Source: JAZNGX01 sp045576675 (lineage in GTDB: Bacteria > Bacillota > Clostridia > Monoglobales > Firm-18). Taken from it: a stretch of 14,185 nt of DNA. The DNA lies in contig JAZNGX010000038.1 in NCBI GenBank assembly GCA_045576675.1, positions 1 through 14,185 on the forward strand. The letters are read 5' to 3'. Shown here piece after piece: positions 6,963-14,185 of this stretch. Position numbers and translations under genes: made by a program. The notes beneath the pieces are model-generated. The model had not been told where the DNA came from and searched no databases. It was given only the letters and a program-made list of their open reading frames with translations. Numbering within the stretch: the first letter of the stretch is position 1; each line of letters opens with the position of its first letter.

Positions 6963-7583
6963 ATATAAACAGTGGCAGCGTGTAAAGTAAACTTTGCAGC
7001 TTAGGTCCGCCCGAATTTCTCCACAAAGCGCCAAATTGTCGCCAAAATGGCGGTTCCCCTTTAAGCTCTGCGTCGTCAGGTTACCCTTGACGCTGGCGGA
7101 TTGCCACTCAGAACTGCACTGAAATCCCTTACACGCCTCTGTTACAAACAGCCTAGGAGTTTTCCTCCACATTCTCATGTAATTCTTAGCCTCTTTTGCA
7201 AAAACGATTTCAAACGGCTATAACCTCACAGCGTCGGCCAACGCACGTTCGGTCTGATCCGTTATCCGCCGTTTCCACTCACGGCAGGCTACACTACCCA
7301 CAGCACAAAAATAGCACCGCAAAGTAGGTTTCATCCTAAGTCGTACTTCTCAAAAGATGTCACGAATCGTCAGGTCGAAGCACAAGTTTAGGTCTCCACG
7401 GAATTAGGGGTCAACGCCCACATGCCATTGCGGATCGCCCCACGTCCTTTCTTCCAGCATCCGCCCCCGACTGGGCGTCGAAAGCAAACACAAGAAGCTT
7501 CATCGATGTGCCCTTTTACGGATTTTTAGGCCCGTCCTGGGAATTACTGGATATGACTAGGATACTGCGCCACTGTTTTATAT
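6963..7583 (-). ncRNA. ole: OLE RNA (Ornate, Large, Extremophilic)
   Basis: A 620-nt stretch with no convincing reading frame, richer in G+C than its neighbours. Its ends pair: the 15-nt 5' arm (7583-7569 on the minus strand) and the 14-nt 3' arm (6976-6963) are complementary except for one bulged A. Inside are many short hairpins: CGCCA-TTT-TGGCG near 7040-7052, CTGTT-TGT-AACAG at 7139-7151, a GGAG/CTCC stem near 7157-7170, and a GCCGT/ACGGC stem near 7269-7286. Known OLE RNAs are about 610 nt, lie in the ispA-dxs operon and directly precede oapA; all three hold here. In Bacillus halodurans OLE is a membrane-bound RNP tied to Mg2+, cold and alcohol responses. I ruled out tmRNA, RNase P RNA and rRNA fragments by lack of their hallmark sequences. 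Exact ends are inferred from the terminal stem. Confidence 0.85.
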
Positions 7584-7610
7584 TTTAACATATCAAATAG
7601 CTTTTGTCTA
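7582..7610 (-). promoter_or_regulatory. Possible internal promoter for the OLE-like RNA
   Basis: On the minus strand TAGACA (7605-7610) and TAAAAT (7582-7587) are separated by 17 nt; each differs from consensus at one position. The -35 includes the PAP2 stop codon. Transcription would start near 7576, at the base of the terminal stem, which keeps the ACAGTGGC arm in the transcript. AT-rich DNA yields such matches by chance, but the position is apt. Confidence 0.5.
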
Positions 7611-8057
7611 CAGCCTTGCAAAAAGGCCAACTACAATACCAAGCAAGCCGCCAAGCACAACCTGAAGCGGAGTATGCCCCAAAAGCTCCTTTAATTCTAT
7701 ATTATCAAACTCATCAGAATGATGTGCCCAACTGTCAATAAGCTTGTTAAGCACAGCAGCGTGCTGCCCTGCGGCACGTCTTACTCCTGATGCATCATAC
7801 ATTACTATCACTGCAAAAACAAAGCAGATTACAAATTCAACAGAACCCCACCCGGTCACTCTTCCGACACACGTAGCAAGCGTTGCCACTGATGAAGAAT
7901 GAGAACTCGGCATACCGCCCGAGCCAACAATTCTGTGAAAGTCAACCTTGTTTTCTGTTGCAAAAACAATTATGAATTTCAAAAACTGCGCTATAAACCA
8001 CGAAATCAATGTGGCAATCATTATTTTGTTAGAAAAAAATTCAACCAAAAAATCCAT
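7608..8057 (-). CDS. Divergent PAP2 family membrane protein
   Basis: Integral membrane protein of the divergent PAP2 (DUF212, acid phosphatase/vanadium haloperoxidase-like) family, 149 residues. Visible motifs are GGMPSSHSS at 47-55 (PAP2 SGH-like), YDASGVRRAAGQHA at 87-100 and ELLGHTPLQV at 124-133. Hydrophobic segments lie near 12-34, 72-87 and 131-147. PAP2 relatives remove phosphate from lipid phosphates or prenyl diphosphates; with ispA just upstream and dxs downstream a prenyl-phosphate substrate is a fair guess, but no activity is shown here. AAAGGTG seven bases before the ATG supports the start. It lies 18 nt after ispA, and its stop is about 25 nt before the OLE-like RNA. Confidence 0.93.
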   Translation of the reverse strand: MDFLVEFFSNKIMIATLISWFIAQFLKFIIVFATENKVDFHRIVGSGGMPSSHSSSVATLATCVGRVTGWGSVEFVICFVFAVIVMYDASGVRRAAGQHAAVLNKLIDSWAHHSDEFDNIELKELLGHTPLQVVLGGLLGIVVGLFARL

Positions 8058-8075
8058 TGAATTTCACCTTTCCTG

Positions 8076-8948
8076 CTAAAAATTTCTCGTTAAAAGATAG
8101 TCAGCAAGCTTAACTAAAAAATCTGCCCTTTCGCCAAAATCCTTTAGTGAAGACTTTGCCAAGTCGGTGTAATATATAAGCTTATCCTTTGCACCATCAA
8201 GCCCATAAAATGTAACAAAGGTATGCTTGTCACTTTTCTCATCACTTCCAACAGGTTTGCCAAGCAACGCTTCGTCACCTGTAACATCAAGTATGTCATC
8301 TTTTATCTGGAATGCCAGTCCAAGATTTTCAGCATAATCAACACACATTCTTATTGCGTTTTCGTCAGCATCTGCCGCTAATGCACCAAGCTCTGCAGCA
8401 CAGCGTATTAATGCGCCTGTCTTTTTTTTGTGCAAGTCATAAAGCTGCTCCTTGGTGTGTGCGATGTTCATATCTATAACCTGACCGCCAATCATTCCGT
8501 CTGCTCCGGCACGCTGTGCCAGAGTCACAATGCCACTCAAAGCATTTTTACTTTGCGACTTTGCTGCGGTTTCAAACGCATAGGTTAAAAGCGTATCTCC
8601 TGCAAGCACTGCGGTTGCTTCTCCGTAAACCTTGTGATTGGTAAGCTTTCCGCGTCTGTAATCATCATTATCCATACACGGAAGGTCATCGTGAATAAGC
8701 GAATATGTGTGAACAAACTCCACTGCACACGCAAAATGCTTTGCGTTTTCAATATTGCCGCCAAGCATCTCACAAACCGCCATACACAAAATAGGTCTTA
8801 TTCTTTTGCCACCATTTTGAATAGAATAATTGGCTGCTTCAAAAATTTGTTCGTGATACCCATTGCCATCAGGAGAAAGCTCTCTTATCCATTCTGACAC
8901 CATATTAAATTTTTGCTTTAATAAATCATCGAAATTCATATTACTCAT
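8076..8948 (-). CDS. ispA: Farnesyl/polyprenyl diphosphate synthase
   Basis: Chain-elongating trans-prenyltransferase that condenses IPP with allylic diphosphates to make C15 (possibly C20) precursors for quinones and undecaprenyl phosphate. The 290 residues show the substrate lysine/arginine region GGKRIRP at 46-52, the first aspartate-rich motif DDLPCMDNDD at 87-96 (DDx4D type), the conserved GQVIDM at 155-160, and the second motif KDDILD at 216-221. Residues just before the first motif (YSLIHDD) fit short-chain IspA enzymes. Exact chain length cannot be read from sequence alone. It overlaps the xseB stop by 8 bp. Confidence 0.96.
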   Translation of the reverse strand: MSNMNFDDLLKQKFNMVSEWIRELSPDGNGYHEQIFEAANYSIQNGGKRIRPILCMAVCEMLGGNIENAKHFACAVEFVHTYSLIHDDLPCMDNDDYRRGKLTNHKVYGEATAVLAGDTLLTYAFETAAKSQSKNALSGIVTLAQRAGADGMIGGQVIDMNIAHTKEQLYDLHKKKTGALIRCAAELGALAADADENAIRMCVDYAENLGLAFQIKDDILDVTGDEALLGKPVGSDEKSDKHTFVTFYGLDGAKDKLIYYTDLAKSSLKDFGERADFLVKLADYLLTRNF

Positions 8949-9162
8949 CTAATCCCTTGAACTCCTGTTTTTGTATTTCACCATCTTTTTTCACGATAAT
9001 ATTAATTTTCTTTTCAGCCTCATCAAGCATCTTATTGCAAGAATTTGACAGTGCTACGCCCTTTTCAAACAACTCAAGCATTTCATCGAGAGACAAATCA
9101 CCCTGTTCAAGCCGTTTAACAATCGCATCAAGCTCTCCTATCGATTTTTCAAAATCAGCCAT
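8941..9162 (-). CDS. xseB: Exodeoxyribonuclease VII small subunit
   Basis: 73-residue acidic helical protein, the normal size for XseB. It starts DFEKSIGELDAIVKRLEQGDLSLDEMLELFEKGVAL, the classic family pattern, and ends in a coiled-coil-like helix. Several copies bind one XseA to form the exonuclease that degrades single-stranded DNA. It overlaps xseA at its start and ispA at its end, each by 8 bp, so translation is probably coupled. Confidence 0.96.
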   Translation of the reverse strand: MADFEKSIGELDAIVKRLEQGDLSLDEMLELFEKGVALSNSCNKMLDEAEKKINIIVKKDGEIQKQEFKGLDE

Positions 9163-10351
9163 TTAACTCATTCCCTTCAAAAACCGTCTCGACAGCACAT
9201 TTTATACTGCCGTCACTTAATTTAACATCCACCTTATCACCGCACACAATACCGGCAACCGATTTAACAACCCCATTTTGTCCTGATACAACTGCATATC
9301 CTCTTGCAAGAACAGAAAGCGGACTAAGCGAATCAAGCTTTGCAAAGTTAACCTGAAGCTGTCGTTTTTTTTCTTCAAGCTTTAAGCTTACCGCCGATGT
9401 AAGATGCTTTTCGCAATTATCAACACGCATTCGTGACTGATTAACAAAATCCATAGGACTTTTTACTGAAAATCTCGACAGCACCGAACGTTTGTAATTA
9501 ATATTCTTTTGCAATGCCGAAAGCATAATCCCCTGACTTTTATTAAGCCCTGCTTTAAGCTCCAAAACAGACGGAACTGCAAGCTCAGCCGCCGCAGAAG
9601 GCGTTGGTGCACGCAAATCTGCAACAAAATCAGAAATAGAAAAGTCAGTTTCATGCCCGACTGCAGAAATAACAGGAATATCCGAAGCCGCAATCGCCAT
9701 TGCAACAGGTTCTTCGTTAAAAGCCCACAAATCCTCAAGCGAGCCACCGCCACGACCTACAATAATCACATCTGCAGCACGGTTGTTGTTAAGATAGCTT
9801 ATTGCATTTGAAATCTGCTTTGCGGCACCTTCCCCCTGAACAAGCACAGGGCAAATAAGCACCTCTGTAAGCGGATAACGGCGTGAAATCACGTTTACAA
9901 TATCACGCACAGCCGCACCTGTAGGCGAAGTAACAACCCCAACAACCTTAGGAAAACGTGGTATAGGCTTTTTCCTCGACTGGTCAAAAAGACCCATTTC
10001 GTTAAGCTTTGCCTTTAACTGCTCAAACGCAATATGCAAATCACCAATTCCGTCAGGCTGCATAGAATCAATGTAAATCTGATATCGTCCGTCACGCTCA
10101 TACACTGAAATACGACCTGTTACAATAACCTTCATACCATTTTCGGGGTTAAACCTGAGCTTATCAGCCGCACCACGAAACATAACTGCCATTATAGCTG
10201 ATGTTTCATCCTTAAGCGTCATATAACAATGCCCCGATGAATGTCTTTTAAAATTTGACAGCTCACCTTTAACGGACACACCTGACAGTGTTATATCATT
10301 TTCAAGCAGCGTTTTTATATATTTATTAAGACTGCTTACTGTTATTGTCAT
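9155..10351 (-). CDS. xseA: Exodeoxyribonuclease VII large subunit
   Basis: Catalytic subunit of exonuclease VII, which cuts single-stranded DNA from both ends during repair. 398 residues from ATG 10351. The N-terminal OB-fold runs to about residue 95 (VSSLNKYIKTLLEND, then GELSNFKRHSSGHCYMTLKD). The catalytic domain has VVGVVTSPTGAAVRDI, GRGGGSLEDLWAFN at 199-212, and VGHETDFSISDFVADLRAPTPSAAAE from 231. A long helical C-terminal region follows, where XseB binds. ATG 10351 fits the family N-terminus (MTITVSSLNKYIK) and has AGGA just before it; the longer open frame has no family match. The start lies 26 bp inside the end of nusB. Confidence 0.97.
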   Translation of the reverse strand: MTITVSSLNKYIKTLLENDITLSGVSVKGELSNFKRHSSGHCYMTLKDETSAIMAVMFRGAADKLRFNPENGMKVIVTGRISVYERDGRYQIYIDSMQPDGIGDLHIAFEQLKAKLNEMGLFDQSRKKPIPRFPKVVGVVTSPTGAAVRDIVNVISRRYPLTEVLICPVLVQGEGAAKQISNAISYLNNNRAADVIIVGRGGGSLEDLWAFNEEPVAMAIAASDIPVISAVGHETDFSISDFVADLRAPTPSAAAELAVPSVLELKAGLNKSQGIMLSALQKNINYKRSVLSRFSVKSPMDFVNQSRMRVDNCEKHLTSAVSLKLEEKKRQLQVNFAKLDSLSPLSVLARGYAVVSGQNGVVKSVAGIVCGDKVDVKLSDGSIKCAVETVFEGNELNG

Positions 10352-10754
10352 TTTTCCTGTCTCCAAGCACAGAAGCAAGGATTCCGTTAACAAAGCCTGT
10401 GCTTTCTTCAGTATCATAAGTTTTAACAAGCGTTACTGCTTCATTTACCGCAACGGTATCGGGAATATCACTGCAATACACTATTTCAAATATAGCAAGT
10501 CTTAACGCAGCGGTTGACAGCTTTGAAATTCTGTCGATATTCCAACCGCGAGAATACTTTTTAATTGTATTATCAATCTCTTCCTTATTAAGCTGTACGC
10601 CCAAAACAACGTTTGATATATATTTTTTTGCATTGTCGTCTACGCCTTCATTCTCTTCATAAAACAACTCAAGAACGTTTTCGGCATTTTCTTTTTGTAT
10701 ATCCACCTGATACAACAGCTTAAATGCAAAATCTCTGGACTGTTTACGAGTCAT
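10326..10754 (-). CDS. nusB: Transcription antitermination factor NusB
   Basis: RNA-binding helical protein, 142 residues, that joins NusE/S10 on boxA RNA in rRNA antitermination complexes. The family pattern is clear: TRKQSRDFAFKLLYQVDI at the start, then SRGWNIDRISKLSTAALRLAIFEI, DIPDTVAVNEAVTLVKTY and FVNGILASVL. AAAGGTG about ten bases before the ATG is the ribosome site. It is the first gene of the long operon and has its own promoter upstream. Its last 26 bp overlap xseA. Confidence 0.97.
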   Translation of the reverse strand: MTRKQSRDFAFKLLYQVDIQKENAENVLELFYEENEGVDDNAKKYISNVVLGVQLNKEEIDNTIKKYSRGWNIDRISKLSTAALRLAIFEIVYCSDIPDTVAVNEAVTLVKTYDTEESTGFVNGILASVLGDRKNDNNSKQS

Positions 10755-10789
10755 AATTATTATGCACCTTTCAATAACAATTTTATTTA

Positions 10790-10818
10790 ATTATACAATA
10801 TTATGCATAAAAAATCAA
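10790..10818 (-). promoter_or_regulatory. Promoter of the nusB-to-rseC operon
   Basis: Minus-strand -35 TTGATT (10813-10818) and perfect -10 TATAAT (10790-10795) with 17 nt between. The spacer contains the 10-bp palindrome TTATGCATAA (10801-10810), which could be an operator or chance. Transcription should start near 10783, about 30 nt before nusB. It is the only strong promoter I see for the whole train, apart from the candidate before the OLE-like RNA. Confidence 0.75.
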
Positions 10819-10918
10819 GTTAAAGATGTAAGCTTTACAATTATGTTAAATTTGCAACAATAAGTTGAAAGCATTTATGCATTATGATACCATAAATTTA
10901 AAGGAAGGGTGATTGTTT

Positions 10919-13243
10919 ATGAAGAAACTATTACTATGCACATTATTCATAATTGTGTTTTTGTGTACGGCAGTTTATGCAAATGAGCTAAGCTTCACTC
11001 CTGTAGGCGGCGGCAAATTCATATATTGCAACAACCCTGAAGGAATAGTTGATGATATACTTTTAGACGGCGAAACGCCTCGGTGGATTATGAATAACGC
11101 TAATCTGTCACCCGACAGCTATTACATCTATTTATCCCATTTTAATTACACAAGCGGCTTTGACTTACAGCTTGATATGCAGATAAAAGCATTAAGCAAC
11201 GCAAAAATCACAATACACAAGGCATTTTTTGAAACGCCGCAAACCTATGCATATTTATTTAACGGAACAAAAAAACTTGCAGAAACCGATTGGGGACAGC
11301 TTAATGTTTGTGCAAGTATGCTTGGTATGCCGATATGCGATATCCGGGGTGATGATTTTTACTATCCTGCCTCTTTTGAGCCGGTAACGTTTGAGTTAAA
11401 ACAAGGTAAAGCAACATGGCTTTCGTATTATCTTAACAATTACACACCTGTAAGCTTCGGTAAAGGTGTTCACATACAAGCCTTGATTGAAATCCAAAGC
11501 GGCACTGCCGACTTTAATATAGGTGCATTAAAATCAAATGTACGGGAATATCTGCCGGATAATATAGCTAATGGTGAATACCGTTGGGATTATACCCTAA
11601 AAGGTATCGCAAACTCATTACCAGAGGTAAAAGCAGATATAAGCTACGTTATTGACAACAACACAAAGGACGGTACAAAAATACCTGTTTTGCTTAAAAA
11701 CCAGTACATTCCTGAAGGTCACACGGTTACAGAATGGTATACTCAGTTAAATCCGCAAAACGACATATGGTCAAAAAAGCTTGCAGCCGAGTCCGATATA
11801 CTGACACTTTATTATAAAGACAATTCAAAGCTTGGTTTTTATGGAGCTGATGTTGAAGATGGGCAAAAAAATAACATCTGGCAATTTGATACTCTGCACA
11901 GTGCTGTCAGAAAATATGAGCAGCGGTTTAATACAGGTGCAGCACAGGATTTTGTGCCTAACTTTATACTTGATATCACTGCCGATAACCATGCATACGC
12001 CTGCAACATCGGCAACTATGGTGTTTCAACCACATATTGTCTGTCCGTAACTAACGAAACTGACCAAACAAAATATTGCACTCTTGCGATTACTGCTGCA
12101 AGCGAAATAATTGCATATGAAAAAGAAAAACCTTATGCATATGTTAAAGACCTTACGAGTGAAAAGGTCACAGATAATATGCTTACTCACGAAATTCCAC
12201 CCAACACCACAGAAAATTTTGAATTTTCCATTATACTGCCGGTAAATTATAATGGTGGCATAAAGAATGAGCTTATAATAACAGACGAAAACATTCAAGC
12301 AGTTGATTTTGAGAAAAAAAGAGAAGCAACTAAAGATAAAACCCACACCGATGCATATTACGGCGTTCCGATTAACGAAATTCGTCCGTTGTTTCCCGAA
12401 GAAACCGCATCGACTTTGCACGGCGGATATGAATATTTAAAGGGCAGAAATAATGCAATAGCACGCTGGTGTGCATGGGATGGCGCACCGGACTGGTATT
12501 ATAACCTTTGGGGACATGTAAGCACTGTTTACACGCTTGACGAAAATTATAACATATCAGGCAGTTACGCCTTCACTTCACTTCCCTGCGAGGCATCATA
12601 CAACAACGGATATTATTACATTAAAACCGCCCGCGACGGTGTATATAAGTCGCAAGATGGTGTGGAATGGGCAAAAACAAACGAAAACCTGCCGCCATAT
12701 ATCCCATACTACGATTTAAAAAATGCTTCAGATTGGGCAATCCCTGAGCTTGAAGAAGCCTGGGATATCGGGTTACGACTCAAATGGCAAGGAGAAAGCT
12801 ACAACTTTACTCACGCAATATCACGCGAAGCCTTCTGTGAGCTTGCCTATGCACTGCTTGAAAAGCTTGTAGCAACCACAAACACCAACACAGAGCTTAA
12901 ATTTAACGACACAACAAATCCAAAAATCGAAAGACTTGCTTCTATTGGAATTATAAACGGCTTTGGTGACGGCACGTTCCGCCCCGAAGCTCAGCTGACA
13001 CGTGAACAAGCAGCAGTAATTCTATCCAGAATTGCAAAAAATGCTTCAGGTAACATCCACGAATACGATGCCCACACTTACAACGACAGCAATCTGATTT
13101 CTGACTGGGCAAAGGACGGCGTAAGCCTTGCATATCATCTTGGAATAATGCACGGAACAGGTGATAATGTATTTGCACCGCAGGAAAGCTACAGCTGTGA
13201 GCAGTCGGCAATAACCCTACTGAGATTATACAAAAAGGTCTGA
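10919..13243 (+). CDS. Secreted surface protein with three SLH domains
   Basis: 774 residues from ATG 10919, with a strong GGAAGGG site upstream; an in-frame TTG at 10913 is too close to that site. A signal peptide (MKKLLLCTLFIIVFLCTAVYA, cut near 21) directs export. The C-terminus holds three S-layer homology repeats at about 599-650, 662-706 and 721-774. The second is the clearest (FNDT, then GIINGFGDGTFRPEAQLTREQAAVIL); the first is weak and the third ends the protein. SLH domains bind pyruvylated cell-wall polymer, so the protein is probably wall-anchored. Residues 22-598 are rich in Tyr, Asn and Thr and match nothing I recognise; DGVYKSQDGVEWAK near 570-583 resembles an Asp-box turn of beta-propellers. 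It is transcribed away from nusB, and I see only a poor promoter before it (possible -10 TATGAT near 10883). Confidence 0.9.
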   Translation: MKKLLLCTLFIIVFLCTAVYANELSFTPVGGGKFIYCNNPEGIVDDILLDGETPRWIMNNANLSPDSYYIYLSHFNYTSGFDLQLDMQIKALSNAKITIHKAFFETPQTYAYLFNGTKKLAETDWGQLNVCASMLGMPICDIRGDDFYYPASFEPVTFELKQGKATWLSYYLNNYTPVSFGKGVHIQALIEIQSGTADFNIGALKSNVREYLPDNIANGEYRWDYTLKGIANSLPEVKADISYVIDNNTKDGTKIPVLLKNQYIPEGHTVTEWYTQLNPQNDIWSKKLAAESDILTLYYKDNSKLGFYGADVEDGQKNNIWQFDTLHSAVRKYEQRFNTGAAQDFVPNFILDITADNHAYACNIGNYGVSTTYCLSVTNETDQTKYCTLAITAASEIIAYEKEKPYAYVKDLTSEKVTDNMLTHEIPPNTTENFEFSIILPVNYNGGIKNELIITDENIQAVDFEKKREATKDKTHTDAYYGVPINEIRPLFPEETASTLHGGYEYLKGRNNAIARWCAWDGAPDWYYNLWGHVSTVYTLDENYNISGSYAFTSLPCEASYNNGYYYIKTARDGVYKSQDGVEWAKTNENLPPYIPYYDLKNASDWAIPELEEAWDIGLRLKWQGESYNFTHAISREAFCELAYALLEKLVATTNTNTELKFNDTTNPKIERLASIGIINGFGDGTFRPEAQLTREQAAVILSRIAKNASGNIHEYDAHTYNDSNLISDWAKDGVSLAYHLGIMHGTGDNVFAPQESYSCEQSAITLLRLYKKV

Positions 13244-13248
13244 CATAG

Positions 13249-13290
13249 AAAAACATGGCATTATCACAAAAGATAGCGCCATGTTTTTTT
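13249..13290. terminator. Bidirectional rho-independent terminator
   Basis: The arms AAAAACATGGC (13249-13259) and GCCATGTTTTT (13278-13288) are perfect complements, and TATC/GATA can extend the stem inward. The plus strand ends in a run of seven T, and the minus strand reads out through TTTTTC. The hairpin sits between two convergent genes, so it can stop the SLH gene and also the hydrolase gene that ends at 13318. Confidence 0.85.
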
Positions 13291-13317
13291 GATATGTAAA
13301 CAATTTAGCTGAATTCA

Positions 13318-14185
13318 CTACATCATATGCTTTTTCACAAACTCAATTGCCTTCTGCCAGTCCTCACGTCCCATATAATGCAAACCACTACGTATATGAT
13401 AACCCACACTGCCTTGATGATATGTATCACCTGCACAAGGCAATTTATCATCACACACGAAGCCTGTTTTGCCATGCTTTTCATAATATTTACCAACGGC
13501 TGTACAGGTTAAAAACTCAGACTGTGGGTCTGCCCACAAATCCTCTGCCGCACTTGCGACGTATAAAAACCTCGGTGCAATCAGTGCTGCAAGATAATGC
13601 TGGTCAAAGGGCATTTCTGTTTCTTTATCCATATACTTTTTGTAATTTTCGCAAAACCAATACGGAAATACTTCGCATATATTGCTGATTTTTTCACCTG
13701 TTTTACCTCTTGATAACGCTATACCGCTGCATCCTGAGTTATTTGAATATGCACACTTAAACCGTTCATCGGTTGCAGCTGTTAAAAGAGCAGTTTTACC
13801 AAGTCTTGAATGCCCGCATATGATGCTTACATTTTTATCAAGGCAGTCTTGCGTCTCAGCATAATCCATTACACGCTGTGCCGCCCACGCCCACATTGCA
13901 ATTTTTCCTGCACCATCATCCGGTCTTTTCCCGTCTTCATACAAAACGCTTGCAAGACCGTTTGTGAAATCATCGTTATCGCTTGTTACATCCTCATAGC
14001 AGAAGGAAATTACCGCATAGCCGTTGTCAACAATTTCCTCTGTCGGTATGTAGCGGTCAGGCACTGCATCTCTAAAATTTATGCAGATAAAGAAAGGACA
14101 TTTTTTGTCACTTCTCGGAACAGTTACATAAATCGGAAAAGTAAACTCTTTTCCACAAGTCGGATCGTAGCCATGTCGTTCTGTG
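13318..14185 (-). CDS. CE15-like alpha/beta hydrolase, N-terminus cut by window edge
   Basis: The frame stays open to the right edge, giving about 289 visible residues; the GTG at 14064 is internal, since PFFICINFRDAVPDRYIP reads through it as a normal beta-strand region. The nucleophile elbow is GHSRLGKTALLTAATDERF, serine codon at 13807-13809, with the Arg-x-Gly-Lys tail typical of CE15 glucuronoyl esterases and their relatives. The region APRFLYVASAAEDLWADPQSEFL and the late GYHIRSGLHYMGREDW (catalytic His region) fit the same family. CE15 enzymes split esters between lignin and glucuronoxylan; many relatives act on other esters, so the substrate is open. Whether a signal peptide exists cannot be seen, and the many cysteines hint at a cytoplasmic protein. 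It ends just beyond the shared terminator. Confidence 0.85.
   Translation of the reverse strand, partial: TERHGYDPTCGKEFTFPIYVTVPRSDKKCPFFICINFRDAVPDRYIPTEEIVDNGYAVISFCYEDVTSDNDDFTNGLASVLYEDGKRPDDGAGKIAMWAWAAQRVMDYAETQDCLDKNVSIICGHSRLGKTALLTAATDERFKCAYSNNSGCSGIALSRGKTGEKISNICEVFPYWFCENYKKYMDKETEMPFDQHYLAALIAPRFLYVASAAEDLWADPQSEFLTCTAVGKYYEKHGKTGFVCDDKLPCAGDTYHQGSVGYHIRSGLHYMGREDWQKAIEFVKKHMM

Noticed and set aside
6960..7178. A 72-residue minus-strand open frame within the large RNA
   Set aside because: It lies wholly inside the structured non-coding block, has no family resemblance, spans several predicted hairpins and runs through the terminal stem.
6963..7583. tmRNA, RNase P RNA or an rRNA fragment as the identity of the block
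   Set aside because: No tRNA-like ends or tag frame, none of the RNase P conserved core segments and no rRNA landmarks were seen; OLE fits size and context.
10352..10429. Longer xseA start at 10429
   Set aside because: The extra residues are the antisense-frame shadow of nusB on the same strand and do not match XseA.
1..14185. CRISPR arrays, insertion sequences, prophage or attachment sites
   Set aside because: No regular direct repeats, transposase or integrase frames were found; the tRNA cluster has no adjacent integrase in the window.

Overview
This 14.2 kb window is chromosomal DNA from a low-GC, anaerobe-type Firmicute, most likely a member of the Clostridia. The evidence is the AT-rich coding sequence, the gene order nusB-xseA-xseB-ispA-(PAP2)-dxs-tlyA-nadK-argR-recN typical of Clostridia and Bacilli, the MEP-pathway gene dxs, and a cell-surface protein with SLH domains. 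I cannot name a species.

Layout. Positions 1-228 carry three tRNA genes on the minus strand (Asp-Phe-Gly in transcription order; Gly is cut by the window edge). They lie behind a consensus sigma-A promoter at 273-301. Positions 332-10754 are one long minus-strand gene train, read from right to left: nusB, xseA, xseB, ispA, a divergent PAP2 membrane protein, a large structured non-coding RNA, a DUF21-like membrane protein, dxs, tlyA, nadK, argR, recN and an RseC/MucC-like protein. Genes overlap or sit a few bases apart throughout, and a good promoter (TTGATT-17-TATAAT) precedes nusB. Positions 10919-13243 hold a divergently oriented gene for a secreted three-SLH protein. A hairpin at 13249-13290 can end transcription from both sides. 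From 13318 to the right edge runs a truncated minus-strand CE15-like alpha/beta hydrolase.

The centrepiece is the roughly 620-nt gap between the PAP2 gene and the DUF21-like gene (about 6963-7583, minus strand). It has no convincing coding sequence, is visibly richer in G+C than its neighbours, holds many short hairpins, and its two ends pair in a terminal stem of about 14 bp. Its size, its place inside the isoprenoid operon and the membrane-protein gene directly after it match OLE RNA (Ornate, Large, Extremophilic) with its partner OapA. In Bacillus halodurans, OLE and OapA form a membrane-bound ribonucleoprotein linked to Mg2+, cold and alcohol stress. A promoter-like sequence (TAGACA-17-TAAAAT) lies just before the RNA, so it may be made separately as well as by read-through.

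The operon joins RNA and transcription functions (NusB, TlyA, OLE RNP), DNA repair (exonuclease VII, RecN), isoprenoid precursor synthesis (Dxs, IspA, a PAP2-like protein), NADP supply (NadK) and arginine control (ArgR). Where many spore formers carry spoIVB-spo0A after recN, this genome has rseC and tRNAs.
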